Positions 1-5,814 of a stretch of 6,073 bases of DNA are shown here, one piece after another. The notes below the pieces were generated by a model, which searched no databases, was not told the origin of the DNA, and was given only the letters and a program-made list of their open reading frames with translations. The position numbers and the translations under genes were made by a program. Numbering within the stretch: position 1 is the stretch's first letter; every line of letters begins with the position of its first letter. This DNA is from Sutterella sp. (GTDB taxonomy: Bacteria; Pseudomonadota; Gammaproteobacteria; Burkholderiales; Burkholderiaceae_F), in assembly GCA_003543795.1 (NCBI GenBank), contig DNBE01000155.1, forward strand, positions 1 to 6,073. The letters run 5' to 3'.

Positions 1-725
1 CCGCAGACTATTGCGAAGAGGTTCGTCAACGGGTGTTGGACTTTAAAAAGCGTTTTAACCTCGAAGTCCCGATGTATACCCCGAACGCGATTAATTTGCC
101 GGTTTGCATTTGTTCGCCCAACCCCAAAGAACGCGAAGACGCGGTGAGCTACTTAAAGAGCGCAATCGATGTCGCAAACGGCATCGAATGCCCGCGCGTT
201 TTGGTCGTTTGCGACCATCCGGGCTACCAAACGCCTCGCCGTGAAATCTGGAAATATGCCGTTGCCTCCTTAAAAGAGCTTTGCGCTTACGCAAGACCGC
301 GCGGCGTCGACGTCACGCTCGAACCGCTCACCCCGATGGAGTCCCCGATTGTCGCGACCGTCGATGATTGCGTCGCGATGATTGAAGACGTGGATGACCC
401 CGCCCTTTATTGCATGATGGATATCGTGCCGCCCACGATTACGAAAGAGCCTTTAAGTAAATACTTTAAGATGCTCGGCGACAGACTTAACTACATCCAT
501 ATCTGCAATACCGACGGCATTACTGACGCGCATACGCGTTTGGGCGAAGGCATTTTGCCTGTGGCCGATATCATCCGTATTTTCAAGATGTACGGTTGGG
601 AAGGGTTCGTTACGGCCGAACTTTACTCCGAGCTTTTCTACGATCCCGAACAGATGCTCTCGAACACCAATCGTTTCTTAAAGGACGCGTGCGCCGAATT
701 CGGTATCGAAAATCACCTCGTCTAA
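1..725 (+). CDS. FrlC-like sugar (phosphate) isomerase/epimerase, 5' end outside the window
   Basis: The reading frame is open from base 3 to a TAA at 723-725, giving 240 visible residues. A GTG at 33-35 could be called as a start but lies inside the conserved fold, so I treat the gene as truncated by the window edge, missing roughly 40-50 residues. It belongs to the xylose-isomerase-like (AP endonuclease family 2) TIM-barrel superfamily, which isomerises or epimerises ketoses using a divalent metal. The four expected metal/catalytic positions are present: Glu in EPLTPMES (codon 321-323), Asp in MMDIVPP (420-422), His in YIHICNTDG (498-500) and Glu in TAELYSE (618-620). From memory the run of motifs, including a HPGY-like stretch, EPLTP, DTH/DAH and GEG, resembles E. 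coli fructoselysine 3-epimerase FrlC. The exact substrate is inferred; tagatose/psicose 3-epimerase-like enzymes are alternatives. It is transcribed toward HU and stops before a shared terminator. Its own promoter is not visible. Confidence 0.85.
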   Translation, partial: ADYCEEVRQRVLDFKKRFNLEVPMYTPNAINLPVCICSPNPKEREDAVSYLKSAIDVANGIECPRVLVVCDHPGYQTPRREIWKYAVASLKELCAYARPRGVDVTLEPLTPMESPIVATVDDCVAMIEDVDDPALYCMMDIVPPTITKEPLSKYFKMLGDRLNYIHICNTDGITDAHTRLGEGILPVADIIRIFKMYGWEGFVTAELYSELFYDPEQMLSNTNRFLKDACAEFGIENHLV

Positions 726-743
726 CACTTTTATAGACAAAAG

Positions 744-772
744 AAAACCCGCGTAAAGAGCGCGGGTTTTTT
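744..772. terminator. Rho-independent terminator, probably bidirectional
   Basis: A perfect 10-base inverted repeat (AAAACCCGCG at 744-753 and CGCGGGTTTT at 761-770) flanks a 7-base loop and continues into more T on the + strand. It lies 18 bases after the epimerase stop. The A-rich left side gives a TTTTCTTTT tract when read from the - strand, so it can also end the HU transcript, whose stop is at 793-795. This is the expected layout between two convergent genes. Confidence 0.92.
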
Positions 773-792
773 ATTCAGACGATTCGACTGAA

Positions 793-1092
793 TTACTTCT
801 TCGCTTTCTTGGCTTTCTTGTTAGCAAGAGCAGCTTTGAACTTGGCGCCAGCGACGAACTTCGGTAACGTGGCGGCCGGGATCTGGATTGTCTTGCCGTT
901 GGCGGGGTTGCGACCAGTACGAGCGGCGCGCTTGACGGCCTTGAAGGAACCGAAACCGATTAATTGGAAGCCTTCACCCTTGGCGACGGCGTCAACAATC
1001 GTAGCAAAAACGGCATCAACGACCTTTGCAGCTTTCGCTTTGGAAAGGTCGGCGTCTTCGGCAACGCAAGCGATAAGTTCTTGTTTGTTCAT
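793..1092 (-). CDS. hup: HU-family histone-like DNA-binding protein
   Basis: HU dimers bend and compact DNA in the nucleoid and support replication, recombination and transcription. The 99-residue product has the complete fold: an N-terminal helical dimerisation part (about 1-40), the GFGSF turn at 46-50, and the DNA-binding arm with RAARTGRNP, whose Pro63 is the residue that intercalates between base pairs in HU/IHF proteins. It ends in an added basic tail (KKAKKAKK, 92-99), making it longer than the usual 90 residues. The frame extends upstream to a possible start at 1161, but I chose the ATG at 1090-1092 because the protein there begins MNKQEL, as HU proteins do, and AAGGAG lies 8 bases upstream. 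It stands alone, after the tol cluster and before a convergent terminator. HU rather than IHF is favoured by the arm and C-terminal sequence, but IHF-like assignment cannot be excluded rigorously. Confidence 0.95.
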   Translation of the reverse strand: MNKQELIACVAEDADLSKAKAAKVVDAVFATIVDAVAKGEGFQLIGFGSFKAVKRAARTGRNPANGKTIQIPAATLPKFVAGAKFKAALANKKAKKAKK

Positions 1093-1100
1093 GGGGAAAT

Positions 1101-1106
1101 CTCCTT
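1101..1106 (-). promoter_or_regulatory. Ribosome binding site of the HU gene
   Basis: Read from the - strand the bases are AAGGAG, 8 bases before the ATG at 1090-1092. This strong Shine-Dalgarno match decides the start. It would fall inside the coding region if the longer upstream start at 1161 were used. Confidence 0.85.
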
Positions 1107-1166
1107 GGTTACAAAAAATAGGAATAGGTGCTCGGAAATTCCGAAACATCCTTTCCGTCAATGTTA

Positions 1167-1195
1167 ATCATCTACGAATCAAACTAAAAAATCAA
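1167..1195 (-). promoter_or_regulatory. Weak candidate sigma-70 promoter for HU
   Basis: On the - strand TTGATT (1190-1195, 4 of 6 matches to the -35 consensus) and GATGAT (1167-1172, 4 of 6 matches to the -10 consensus) are separated by 17 bases. This would give a leader of about 65-70 bases. An overlapping TAACAT at 1161-1166 is an alternative -10. The long A/T tracts upstream could act as an UP-like element. HU genes are usually highly expressed from their own promoter, so one is expected here, but the exact boxes are uncertain. Confidence 0.35.
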
Positions 1196-1207
1196 GGCTA
1201 TAAAGCC
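1186..1207 (-). terminator. Possible weak terminator downstream of the tol cluster
   Basis: Read from the - strand, GGCT-TTAT-AGCC (1196-1207) forms a 4-base GC-rich stem, followed by TTGATTTTTT (1186-1195). The stem is short, so termination would be partial at best, and the T tract overlaps the candidate HU -35 box. Its placement about 45 bases after the stop of the last tol-linked ORF is what a terminator would require. Confidence 0.3.
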
Positions 1208-1215
1208 CGAAAACA

Positions 1216-1241
1216 TTGAGTTTTTTAAAAAAAAGTCTCAA
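1216..1241. repeat. A/T-rich inverted repeat after the orphan ORF
   Basis: TTGAG (1216-1220) and CTCAA (1237-1241) are inverted copies enclosing a T6 and A8 run that can pair internally, with a two-base bulge. A further A tract runs to 1246. On the - strand this sits directly after the stop codon at 1251-1253. It could be a hairpin stabilising or ending the tol transcript, or intrinsically bent DNA upstream of the HU promoter. The sequence alone does not decide between these. Confidence 0.4.
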
Positions 1242-1250
1242 AAAAAGTGC

Positions 1251-1817
1251 TTATCCCTCTGCTTTGGCCTCGGTCGCGAAATTTTTACACGCGACATCGA
1301 AGATTCCGCGGAAAGCTTTGGCCGCCATTCCGGTTTGTTTAGCGAATTCGTAACGGCGGTCTTCGGTGATTTTGGGACTGTCTTTTCCGTGGAAAATTTC
1401 TAGAAAAGCGTCCGAAATATCGTTTTTCATCGCGTCGGGTTTAAACGCGATATCCATGAGCCGTTTTTTGGCTTCGAGATACTCCGAAAGGTCGGGTTGC
1501 TCCATCTTTTGAAAGAGCTTTTTCGCTAGAAACGTTTCCGTTTGCAATTGCGTCTGAAACGCGATTTTGCGCGCGATTTTGTCGTTTTCGCGGATTTCGG
1601 GCGAGGCTTCAAGCGTCGCGAACACCGCGACTGCTTCGAGGTGAGCGGCTAAAAGCGCTCTGAATCGCGCGCTTTCTTGGATAAAAAAGAGATCTAAAAA
1701 CGGGACGCTATAGCCAGCCGTTCTCGCGAATTCACGGAAAATGAATCGGAATTGATCTCGGATACAGACGCCGTAGGCGACTCCGAGATGATCGGCAAAA
1801 GCGTTGGTTAATTTCAT
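1251..1817 (-). CDS. Unrecognised 188-residue protein in the tolB position
   Basis: I do not recognise the family. The product starts MKLTNAFADHLGVAYG and ends in an Ala/Lys/Glu-rich tail. It has no N-terminal signal peptide, no lipobox and no clear membrane segment, so it is probably cytoplasmic. It appears mostly helical, with many Phe, Ala, Lys and Glu residues and only two cysteines (18 and 177). An aromatic-rich region (about 23-46) is followed by a long amphipathic stretch (about 50-125). The ORF is credible as a gene: it lies 12 bases after tolA, and its ribosome binding site (AAGGAA, 7 bases before the ATG) overlaps the tolA TAA, which suggests coupling. Base composition resembles that of its neighbours. 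It is not TolB (no signal peptide or beta-propeller repeats, and far too short), and it is not Pal (no lipoprotein signal or OmpA-like motif). A role in envelope biology is suggested only by position. Confidence 0.75.
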   Translation of the reverse strand: MKLTNAFADHLGVAYGVCIRDQFRFIFREFARTAGYSVPFLDLFFIQESARFRALLAAHLEAVAVFATLEASPEIRENDKIARKIAFQTQLQTETFLAKKLFQKMEQPDLSEYLEAKKRLMDIAFKPDAMKNDISDAFLEIFHGKDSPKITEDRRYEFAKQTGMAAKAFRGIFDVACKNFATEAKAEG

Positions 1818-1824
1818 ACGGGGT

Positions 1825-1830
1825 TTCCTT
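1825..1830 (-). promoter_or_regulatory. Ribosome binding site of the orphan ORF, overlapping the tolA stop
   Basis: On the - strand the junction reads TAAAGGAA, in which the tolA stop codon runs directly into AAGGAA, 7 bases before the ATG at 1815-1817. Ribosomes ending tolA would be placed on the next start. This supports the ORF being translated as part of the tol transcript. Confidence 0.7.
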
Positions 1831-2621
1831 TAATGAGTTCGCATCTCGACCGGGTCGAATTGGATTTCGAGCGTTTCCGGTTTATGGGTTTCAGTGGGCG
1901 GGAACTTGCAGCTACGAATCGCGCGCTCGGCAGCGATATCAAAGGCTTGAAGGCCGCTCGCGCGTTTCAGTTTCGGGGCGGACGTTTGAGTGCCGTCCGC
2001 TAAAATCGAGACCTCGTAGACGGCGATATATTGTTTGGGTTTCATATCGGCCGTAACGGGGAAATTTAAGTGCGCTCTGACGCATTGGATGATGCGGCTC
2101 GCGTAAGCGGCGCTTGCCACGCCTTTGGGGGTGGCGACGCCCGAAGCGCTCGCGCGATTAGCGTCCATCTGCTTTAAATCTTCTTTTTGAAGTTGCTTTG
2201 CAAGCGCCTTAGCGCGAGCGATTTTTTCAGCCTTTTCTTTGGCGGCCTTTTCTTTGGCGAGCTGCTCGGCTTTTTGTTTTTCGGCTTCTTGAAGCGCGAT
2301 CGCGTCAGGATCGGGAAGAGGTTCTGGCGACTGTTGAGCGACTTCTTTAGCGGGCTCTTCTTGAGGCGCTTCTTCTTGCGGCGTCGGTTCGCTTACTTTG
2401 GGCGGTTCGGGGATGGGTGTTTTCGCTAAAGGCGCGGTCTCTGGCGCCCAGAGCTCCGCATAGACGACTTCGTCACTTAAACTTGTCCATTGCACGACAT
2501 AGAAAAGGCCCGCGAATAAAAACCCGTGCATAAAAAGCGCGAGCACGAAAGACGTCCCCCAAGGGGAGTCGCGCCCGGTTTTATGACTTTCGGGTAAGGC
2601 CTTATCTTTGATGTCGGGCAT
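1830..2621 (-). CDS. tolA: TolA, periplasm-spanning protein of the Tol-Pal system
   Basis: TolA is anchored in the inner membrane by TolQR and reaches across the periplasm to the outer-membrane partners TolB and Pal. The 263-residue product shows the three expected parts. There is a short cytoplasmic start followed by one membrane helix (about 24-43), with His32 matching the conserved histidine of the TolA/TonB anchor. A periplasmic Pro/Glu-rich stretch follows (about 69-104), and then a Lys/Ala/Glu/Gln helix (about 108-150). The C-terminal globular domain spans about 172-260, with YASRIIQCVR, SILADG and SGLQAFDIAAERAI, typical of proteobacterial TolA. It is much shorter than the 421 residues of E. 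coli TolA, mainly in the central helix. Two cysteines (180 and 238) lie in the C-terminal domain. The start ATG overlaps the tolR stop by one base (TAATG). TonB is the main alternative; linkage to ybgC, tolQ and tolR and the C-terminal sequence favour TolA. Confidence 0.9.
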   Translation of the reverse strand: MPDIKDKALPESHKTGRDSPWGTSFVLALFMHGFLFAGLFYVVQWTSLSDEVVYAELWAPETAPLAKTPIPEPPKVSEPTPQEEAPQEEPAKEVAQQSPEPLPDPDAIALQEAEKQKAEQLAKEKAAKEKAEKIARAKALAKQLQKEDLKQMDANRASASGVATPKGVASAAYASRIIQCVRAHLNFPVTADMKPKQYIAVYEVSILADGTQTSAPKLKRASGLQAFDIAAERAIRSCKFPPTETHKPETLEIQFDPVEMRTH

Positions 2622-3040
2622 TATTTTTCCACTTTAAGTGATAGCCCCACGCGGGCGATGCCCGCGTCTTGAAGGTGTTTCAAAACGTCGATGACGTGCT
2701 CGTAGGTCACAAGCTTATCGGCAGCGATCACGACCGGCGCCGAAGCGTATTCGGTTTGCGCCGTTTTGACGGTCTCGATCAAATTATCCATATTGATCGC
2801 TAAGAGATTTTTCCCTTTTTTAAGGCTCATCGCGCCCGTCGGGTGAATGACGACTTCGATCACGGTTTCGGGCGCTTTTTGCGCTTTAGATACGCTCGGA
2901 AGGTTCACGATCGAAGGGTTCACGAAAGGCGCCGCGACCATCAAGATGACAACGAGCACAAGCATCACGTCGATATAAGGAACGACGTTGATTTCTGCCA
3001 TCAGGCGTTTACCCGAAGAGGACGATTTCAGCGTTCCCAT
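2621..3040 (-). CDS. tolR: TolR, ExbD/TolR-family motor component
   Basis: TolR works with TolQ as an ion-conducting motor that uses the proton gradient to energise TolA. The 139 residues fit the family (E. coli 142). A short cytoplasmic start is followed by EINVVPYIDVMLVLVV, the signature of the family's single membrane helix (about 19-41), whose Asp24 is the equivalent of the essential E. coli Asp23. The remaining periplasmic domain (about 45-139) contains VVIHPTGAMSL and the PVVIAADKLVTYEHVIDVL region typical of ExbD/TolR. It starts 3 bases after tolQ stops and its stop overlaps the tolA start. ExbD is the close alternative; the operon context decides for TolR. Confidence 0.95.
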   Translation of the reverse strand: MGTLKSSSSGKRLMAEINVVPYIDVMLVLVVILMVAAPFVNPSIVNLPSVSKAQKAPETVIEVVIHPTGAMSLKKGKNLLAINMDNLIETVKTAQTEYASAPVVIAADKLVTYEHVIDVLKHLQDAGIARVGLSLKVEK

Positions 3041-3043
3041 AGA

Positions 3044-3712
3044 TCACCCGATTTGGCGTTGAAGAATGTTTTGGAATTCCTCGGAAAAGGATTCGAAGCG
3101 GTTGGAAAGCCGTTCGACGTTGTAGACGAACCGGTTATAGGCGGCAACGGCGGGGATAGCCGCAAATAAGCCGATAGCGGTCGCAACGAGCGCTTCGGCA
3201 ATGCCGGGCGCCACGGTCGCTAAAGACGCGTTATCTAAGGCAGATAGCCCCGTGAAAGCGTTCATGATGCCCCAGACCGTTCCGAATAAACCGATATAGG
3301 GGCTCACCGAACCGATGGAAGCTAGCGTCGGAAGCCCCGACTCCAAGCGATCCATTTCCCGTTGGTAAGTCGCGCGCATAGCGCGTCTGACACCCGCAAG
3401 CGCCTCATTTGCGCCGCGGTTCGAAAGCTTTAAAAATTCCGTCATGCCGGAGGCAAAAATTCGCTCTTGAGCGCCCGCGTTTTCGCGGTGCGAGTGAGAG
3501 TACTCGTAGAGTTTCGTTAACTCCGTTCCCGACCAAAAGCGGCTTTCGAAATCTTCGGATAAGCGTTGCGCACGATGCAATTGGAAGAATTTTTGAAAGA
3601 TTCGAGTCCAACTGACAAGGCTCAACAAAATCAAAATCGCGAGCACGACTTGCACGACGACCGAAGCGTGCGTCAAAAGGCTCAAAATGGATAAATCTCC
3701 GGAACTCGGCAT
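3044..3712 (-). CDS. tolQ: TolQ, ExbB/TolQ-family motor component
   Basis: TolQ is the three-helix inner-membrane protein whose oligomer surrounds the TolR helices. The 222 residues match the usual length (E. coli 230). Helix 1 lies at about 16-36. It is followed by a cytoplasmic region (about 40-127), helix 2 (about 128-152, with SVSPYIGLFGTVWGIMNAF) and helix 3 (about 168-192, with APGIAEALVATAIGLFAAIP). Thr145 and Thr178, the residues lining the proton path in E. coli TolQ, are at the same numbers here. The ATG at 3710-3712 lies 9 bases after the ybgC stop with a GAGTGAG-like Shine-Dalgarno sequence inside the ybgC end. Similarity to E. coli TolQ in helices 2-3 is high enough to prefer TolQ over ExbB. 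Confidence 0.96.
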   Translation of the reverse strand: MPSSGDLSILSLLTHASVVVQVVLAILILLSLVSWTRIFQKFFQLHRAQRLSEDFESRFWSGTELTKLYEYSHSHRENAGAQERIFASGMTEFLKLSNRGANEALAGVRRAMRATYQREMDRLESGLPTLASIGSVSPYIGLFGTVWGIMNAFTGLSALDNASLATVAPGIAEALVATAIGLFAAIPAVAAYNRFVYNVERLSNRFESFSEEFQNILQRQIG

Positions 3713-3721
3713 AGTTAGAAC

Positions 3722-4135
3722 TCACTCGTTATTTGCAAGACTCGCTTGCAAGCGCGTCGTCCACTCCTCAGGCATAGCAACAGGCCTTCCCTCGGGGGTT
3801 ACGCTTGCAACACGGACGCTTGCCTGGCAAATCAGGTCATCCCCTCGCCAGGCGCTTTGGTTAAAAATAAAGGACGCGCGTCCCATTTTCTCGACGCTCG
3901 TACGAATTTCGAGTAAATCGTCGAGTTTGGCGGGGCGTTTATAAGCGATCGTAATGTCGGATACGACGAAAACGAACCGACCGCTCGCGATCATGTCATA
4001 TTGCTCGAGCCCGCACGCTCTGAGGTACTCGGTGCGACCGCGCTCGAAGTAGCGCAGGTAATTGGCGTGATAGACAACGCCTCCCGTATCGGTATCCTCA
4101 AAATAGATGCGAACAGGAATTTTGAATATTTTCAT
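3722..4135 (-). CDS. ybgC: YbgC, Tol-Pal-associated acyl-CoA thioesterase
   Basis: YbgC is a cytoplasmic hot-dog-fold thioesterase of the 4-hydroxybenzoyl-CoA thioesterase family that hydrolyses acyl-CoA. It is conserved at the head of tol-pal operons and has been linked to phospholipid metabolism at the envelope. The 137-residue product carries the family signature near its start, EDTDTGGVVYHANYLRYFER. The second Asp (16) corresponds to the catalytic Asp of the family, and His23 sits in the conserved GVVYH. I prefer the ATG at 4133-4135. An in-frame TTG six bases upstream (4139-4141) would add two residues. Neither start has a good Shine-Dalgarno sequence. The gene follows ruvB after a short gap containing a TATAAT box and precedes tolQ by 9 bases, so it is probably the first gene of the tol transcript. 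Confidence 0.94.
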   Translation of the reverse strand: MKIFKIPVRIYFEDTDTGGVVYHANYLRYFERGRTEYLRACGLEQYDMIASGRFVFVVSDITIAYKRPAKLDDLLEIRTSVEKMGRASFIFNQSAWRGDDLICQASVRVASVTPEGRPVAMPEEWTTRLQASLANNE

Positions 4136-4171
4136 CGACAAAAAATCGAACTCGTGCTAGAAAATCAACTC

Positions 4172-4177
4172 ATTATA
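4172..4177 (-). promoter_or_regulatory. Consensus -10 box upstream of ybgC
   Basis: The - strand reads TATAAT exactly, about 37 bases before the ybgC ATG and about 35 bases after the ruvB stop. Initiation would be near 4164-4166, leaving a leader of about 30 bases. No good TTGACA-like box lies 16-18 bases upstream (the 17-base position reads TATCCT), so it may be activator-dependent or weak. No clear terminator separates it from ruvB, so read-through from the ruv genes is also possible. Confidence 0.5.
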
Positions 4178-4212
4178 AAAGGAAAGCACCTTCGAGGATA
4201 CTCGAGCAATAC

Positions 4213-5244
4213 TTAAAACAAATCAGCCGTTTGCCCTTTAGCGGGCGTCTTCACGAGCCCGAAATGCTCGTAAGCGGTCGCGGTCGCCACGCGCCCTCTC
4301 GGTGTTCTTTGTAAGTGCCCTTGCTGAATGAGGTAAGGTTCGACGACGTCTTCAAGCGTTTCGCGATCTTCGCCTACGGCCGCGGCCAAGTTATCAATCC
4401 CGACGGGGCCGCCCGCAAACTTCTCGATAATGGCAAGTAAAAACTTCCGGTCGATAACGTCAAGGCCTTGGGAGTCGACGTCAAGCATCTTAAGCGCCTC
4501 GTCAGCCAATTTCGCCGTAACGGGCGAATCGGGCGCGACGACTTGTGCGTAGTCGCGAACGCGCCTTAAAAGGCGATTGGCGATACGAGGTGTGCCGCGA
4601 CTGCGTTTAGCGATTTCTAGCGCCCCCGCGTCTTCAATCGAAACGTTTAAGAGCTTTGCCGAGCGCTTTACGATTTTCGTTAAATCGCCTACTTCATAAA
4701 ATTGCAATTGCGAGACGATTCCGAAACGCGCGCGAAGAGGATTCGTGAGCATCCCGGCGCGGGTGGTGGCGCCCACAAGCGTAAAGGGCTTTAAATCAAG
4801 TTTGATCGAGCGCGCAGCCGGGCCCTCGCCGATCATGATGTCGATTTGGAAGTCTTCGAGCGCGGGGTAAAGAATTTCTTCGACAACGGGCGACAAGCGA
4901 TGAATCTCGTCAATAAATAAGACGTCGTTTTCTTCTAAATTCGTGAGAATGGCAGCCAAGTCGCCCGGGCGCTCGAGAACGGGGCCCGAGGTTTGGCGAA
5001 GATTAACGCCCATTTCGTTTGCGACGATATGCGCAAGGGTCGTTTTCCCGAGTCCCGGCGGCCCGAAAAGAAGTAAATGGTCGAGCGCTTCGCTGCGTTG
5101 CTTAGCCGCGCGAATAAAAATACTTAATTGGTCTCGAACTTTGGGTTGCCCGACGTAGGCGTCTAGCGTCGTCGGGCGAAGCGCCCGGTCGACATTTTCT
5201 TCGTTTGCGCCGAGAGCCTCGGCCGTAATAATGCGCTCGTCCAT
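4213..5244 (-). CDS. ruvB: RuvB, Holliday junction branch-migration ATPase
   Basis: RuvB hexamers pump DNA through the RuvA-bound Holliday junction using ATP. The 343-residue length is typical. The N-terminal large ATPase domain shows the [11 protein letters not shown] entry motif (23-33), Walker [10 protein letters not shown] (61-69), Walker B LFIDEIH with Asp112 and Glu113, sensor I GATTRAG (158-164), and PLRARFG (169-175), which supplies the arginine finger. The small domain has the sensor [22 protein letters not shown]-terminal winged-helix DNA-binding domain follows (about 260-335), ending in TPRGRVAT. The ATG at 5242-5244 lies 6 bases after the ruvA stop, with a modest GGTGAAA as ribosome binding site inside the ruvA end. 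All key residues are present and the gene looks intact. Confidence 0.98.
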   Translation of the reverse strand: MDERIITAEALGANEENVDRALRPTTLDAYVGQPKVRDQLSIFIRAAKQRSEALDHLLLFGPPGLGKTTLAHIVANEMGVNLRQTSGPVLERPGDLAAILTNLEENDVLFIDEIHRLSPVVEEILYPALEDFQIDIMIGEGPAARSIKLDLKPFTLVGATTRAGMLTNPLRARFGIVSQLQFYEVGDLTKIVKRSAKLLNVSIEDAGALEIAKRSRGTPRIANRLLRRVRDYAQVVAPDSPVTAKLADEALKMLDVDSQGLDVIDRKFLLAIIEKFAGGPVGIDNLAAAVGEDRETLEDVVEPYLIQQGHLQRTPRGRVATATAYEHFGLVKTPAKGQTADLF

Positions 5245-5250
5245 ATCGAT

Positions 5251-5814
5251 TTATTTCACCATACTTTGTAAGGCCGCGCGAATGCCGTCCGCAACCGAGA
5301 TATCGACCGGCAAGTCTTGAACGGCTTTCGCGGCTTCTTTTTGGGAGTAGCCGAGGTTAACGAGCGCTTCGATAATCTCGTTTCGAGCCGAAGGGGCACT
5401 TGTGACGACAAGGCCGTCAAACTTGTCTTTTAATTCCAAAAGAAGCCTTTCTGCGGTCTTTTTCCCGATGCCGGGTACCTTGGTTAAAAGGCCCGTATCC
5501 TGAGACGCGACAGCGGATGCCAAGGTATCCACGGGTAAACTCGAAAGAATCGCGAGCGCCGTTTTGGCACCGATGCCGTTGACTTTCAAGACAAGCTTAA
5601 ACGCGCGCAATTCGGCTTCGGTTAAAAAGCCATACAAAAGTTGGGCGTCTTCTCGAACGACAAAGTGCGTTAAAAGCGTGACCTCGTGCCCGATATCAGG
5701 CAGGTTATAAAAAGTCGACATCGGTACTTCGACTTCAAAGCCGATGCCTGAAACGTCAACCAAAACCAAAGGCGGATTGGTAGATAAAAGTGTGCCTTTT
5801 AAGCGCGCGATCAT
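5251..5814 (-). CDS. ruvA: RuvA, Holliday junction binding protein
   Basis: RuvA tetramers hold the Holliday junction in a square form and load RuvB. The 187-residue product has the OB-fold domain I (1-64), with the acidic pin Glu55-Asp56 in FVVREDAQLLYGF. Domain II (about 65-140) carries two helix-hairpin-helix motifs (VNGIGAKTALAI and VPGIGKKTAERL). Domain III (about 143-187, beginning ARNEIIEALVNLGYS) is the region that contacts RuvB. I chose the ATG at 5812-5814 because MIARLKG is the conserved RuvA start, GGAG lies 7 bases upstream, and the ATG overlaps the ruvC stop as ATGA. A longer in-frame start at 5841 would lie inside ruvC. The protein is about 16 residues shorter than E. coli RuvA, with the loss in the flexible linker between domains II and III. 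Confidence 0.97.
   Translation of the reverse strand: MIARLKGTLLSTNPPLVLVDVSGIGFEVEVPMSTFYNLPDIGHEVTLLTHFVVREDAQLLYGFLTEAELRAFKLVLKVNGIGAKTALAILSSLPVDTLASAVASQDTGLLTKVPGIGKKTAERLLLELKDKFDGLVVTSAPSARNEIIEALVNLGYSQKEAAKAVQDLPVDISVADGIRAALQSMVK

Noticed and set aside
33..35. GTG as the true start of the epimerase
   Set aside because: The frame stays open to the window edge and encodes residues that continue the TIM-barrel fold, so the gene is cut by the window rather than starting here.
1093..1161. Upstream in-frame extension of HU by 23 residues
   Set aside because: The extension lacks similarity to HU, would bury a strong Shine-Dalgarno sequence inside the coding region, and displaces the canonical MNKQEL start.
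809..1219. Open frame on the + strand opposite HU
   Set aside because: It is the antisense of a confident HU gene, with no ribosome binding site and no recognisable protein features.
2187..2429. Phe/Leu/Arg-rich open frame on the + strand opposite tolA
   Set aside because: Its repetitive composition is the complement of the Lys/Ala/Glu codons of the TolA helix; it is a shadow, not a membrane protein gene.
1830..3712. ExbB-ExbD-TonB instead of TolQ-TolR-TolA
   Set aside because: Linkage to ybgC, the TolQ-like helices with Thr145 and Thr178, and the TolA-type C-terminal domain all favour Tol.
4186..4206. TCGAG/CTCGA inverted repeat just after ruvB as a terminator
   Set aside because: The stem is only five bases, and no clean T run follows directly on the - strand.
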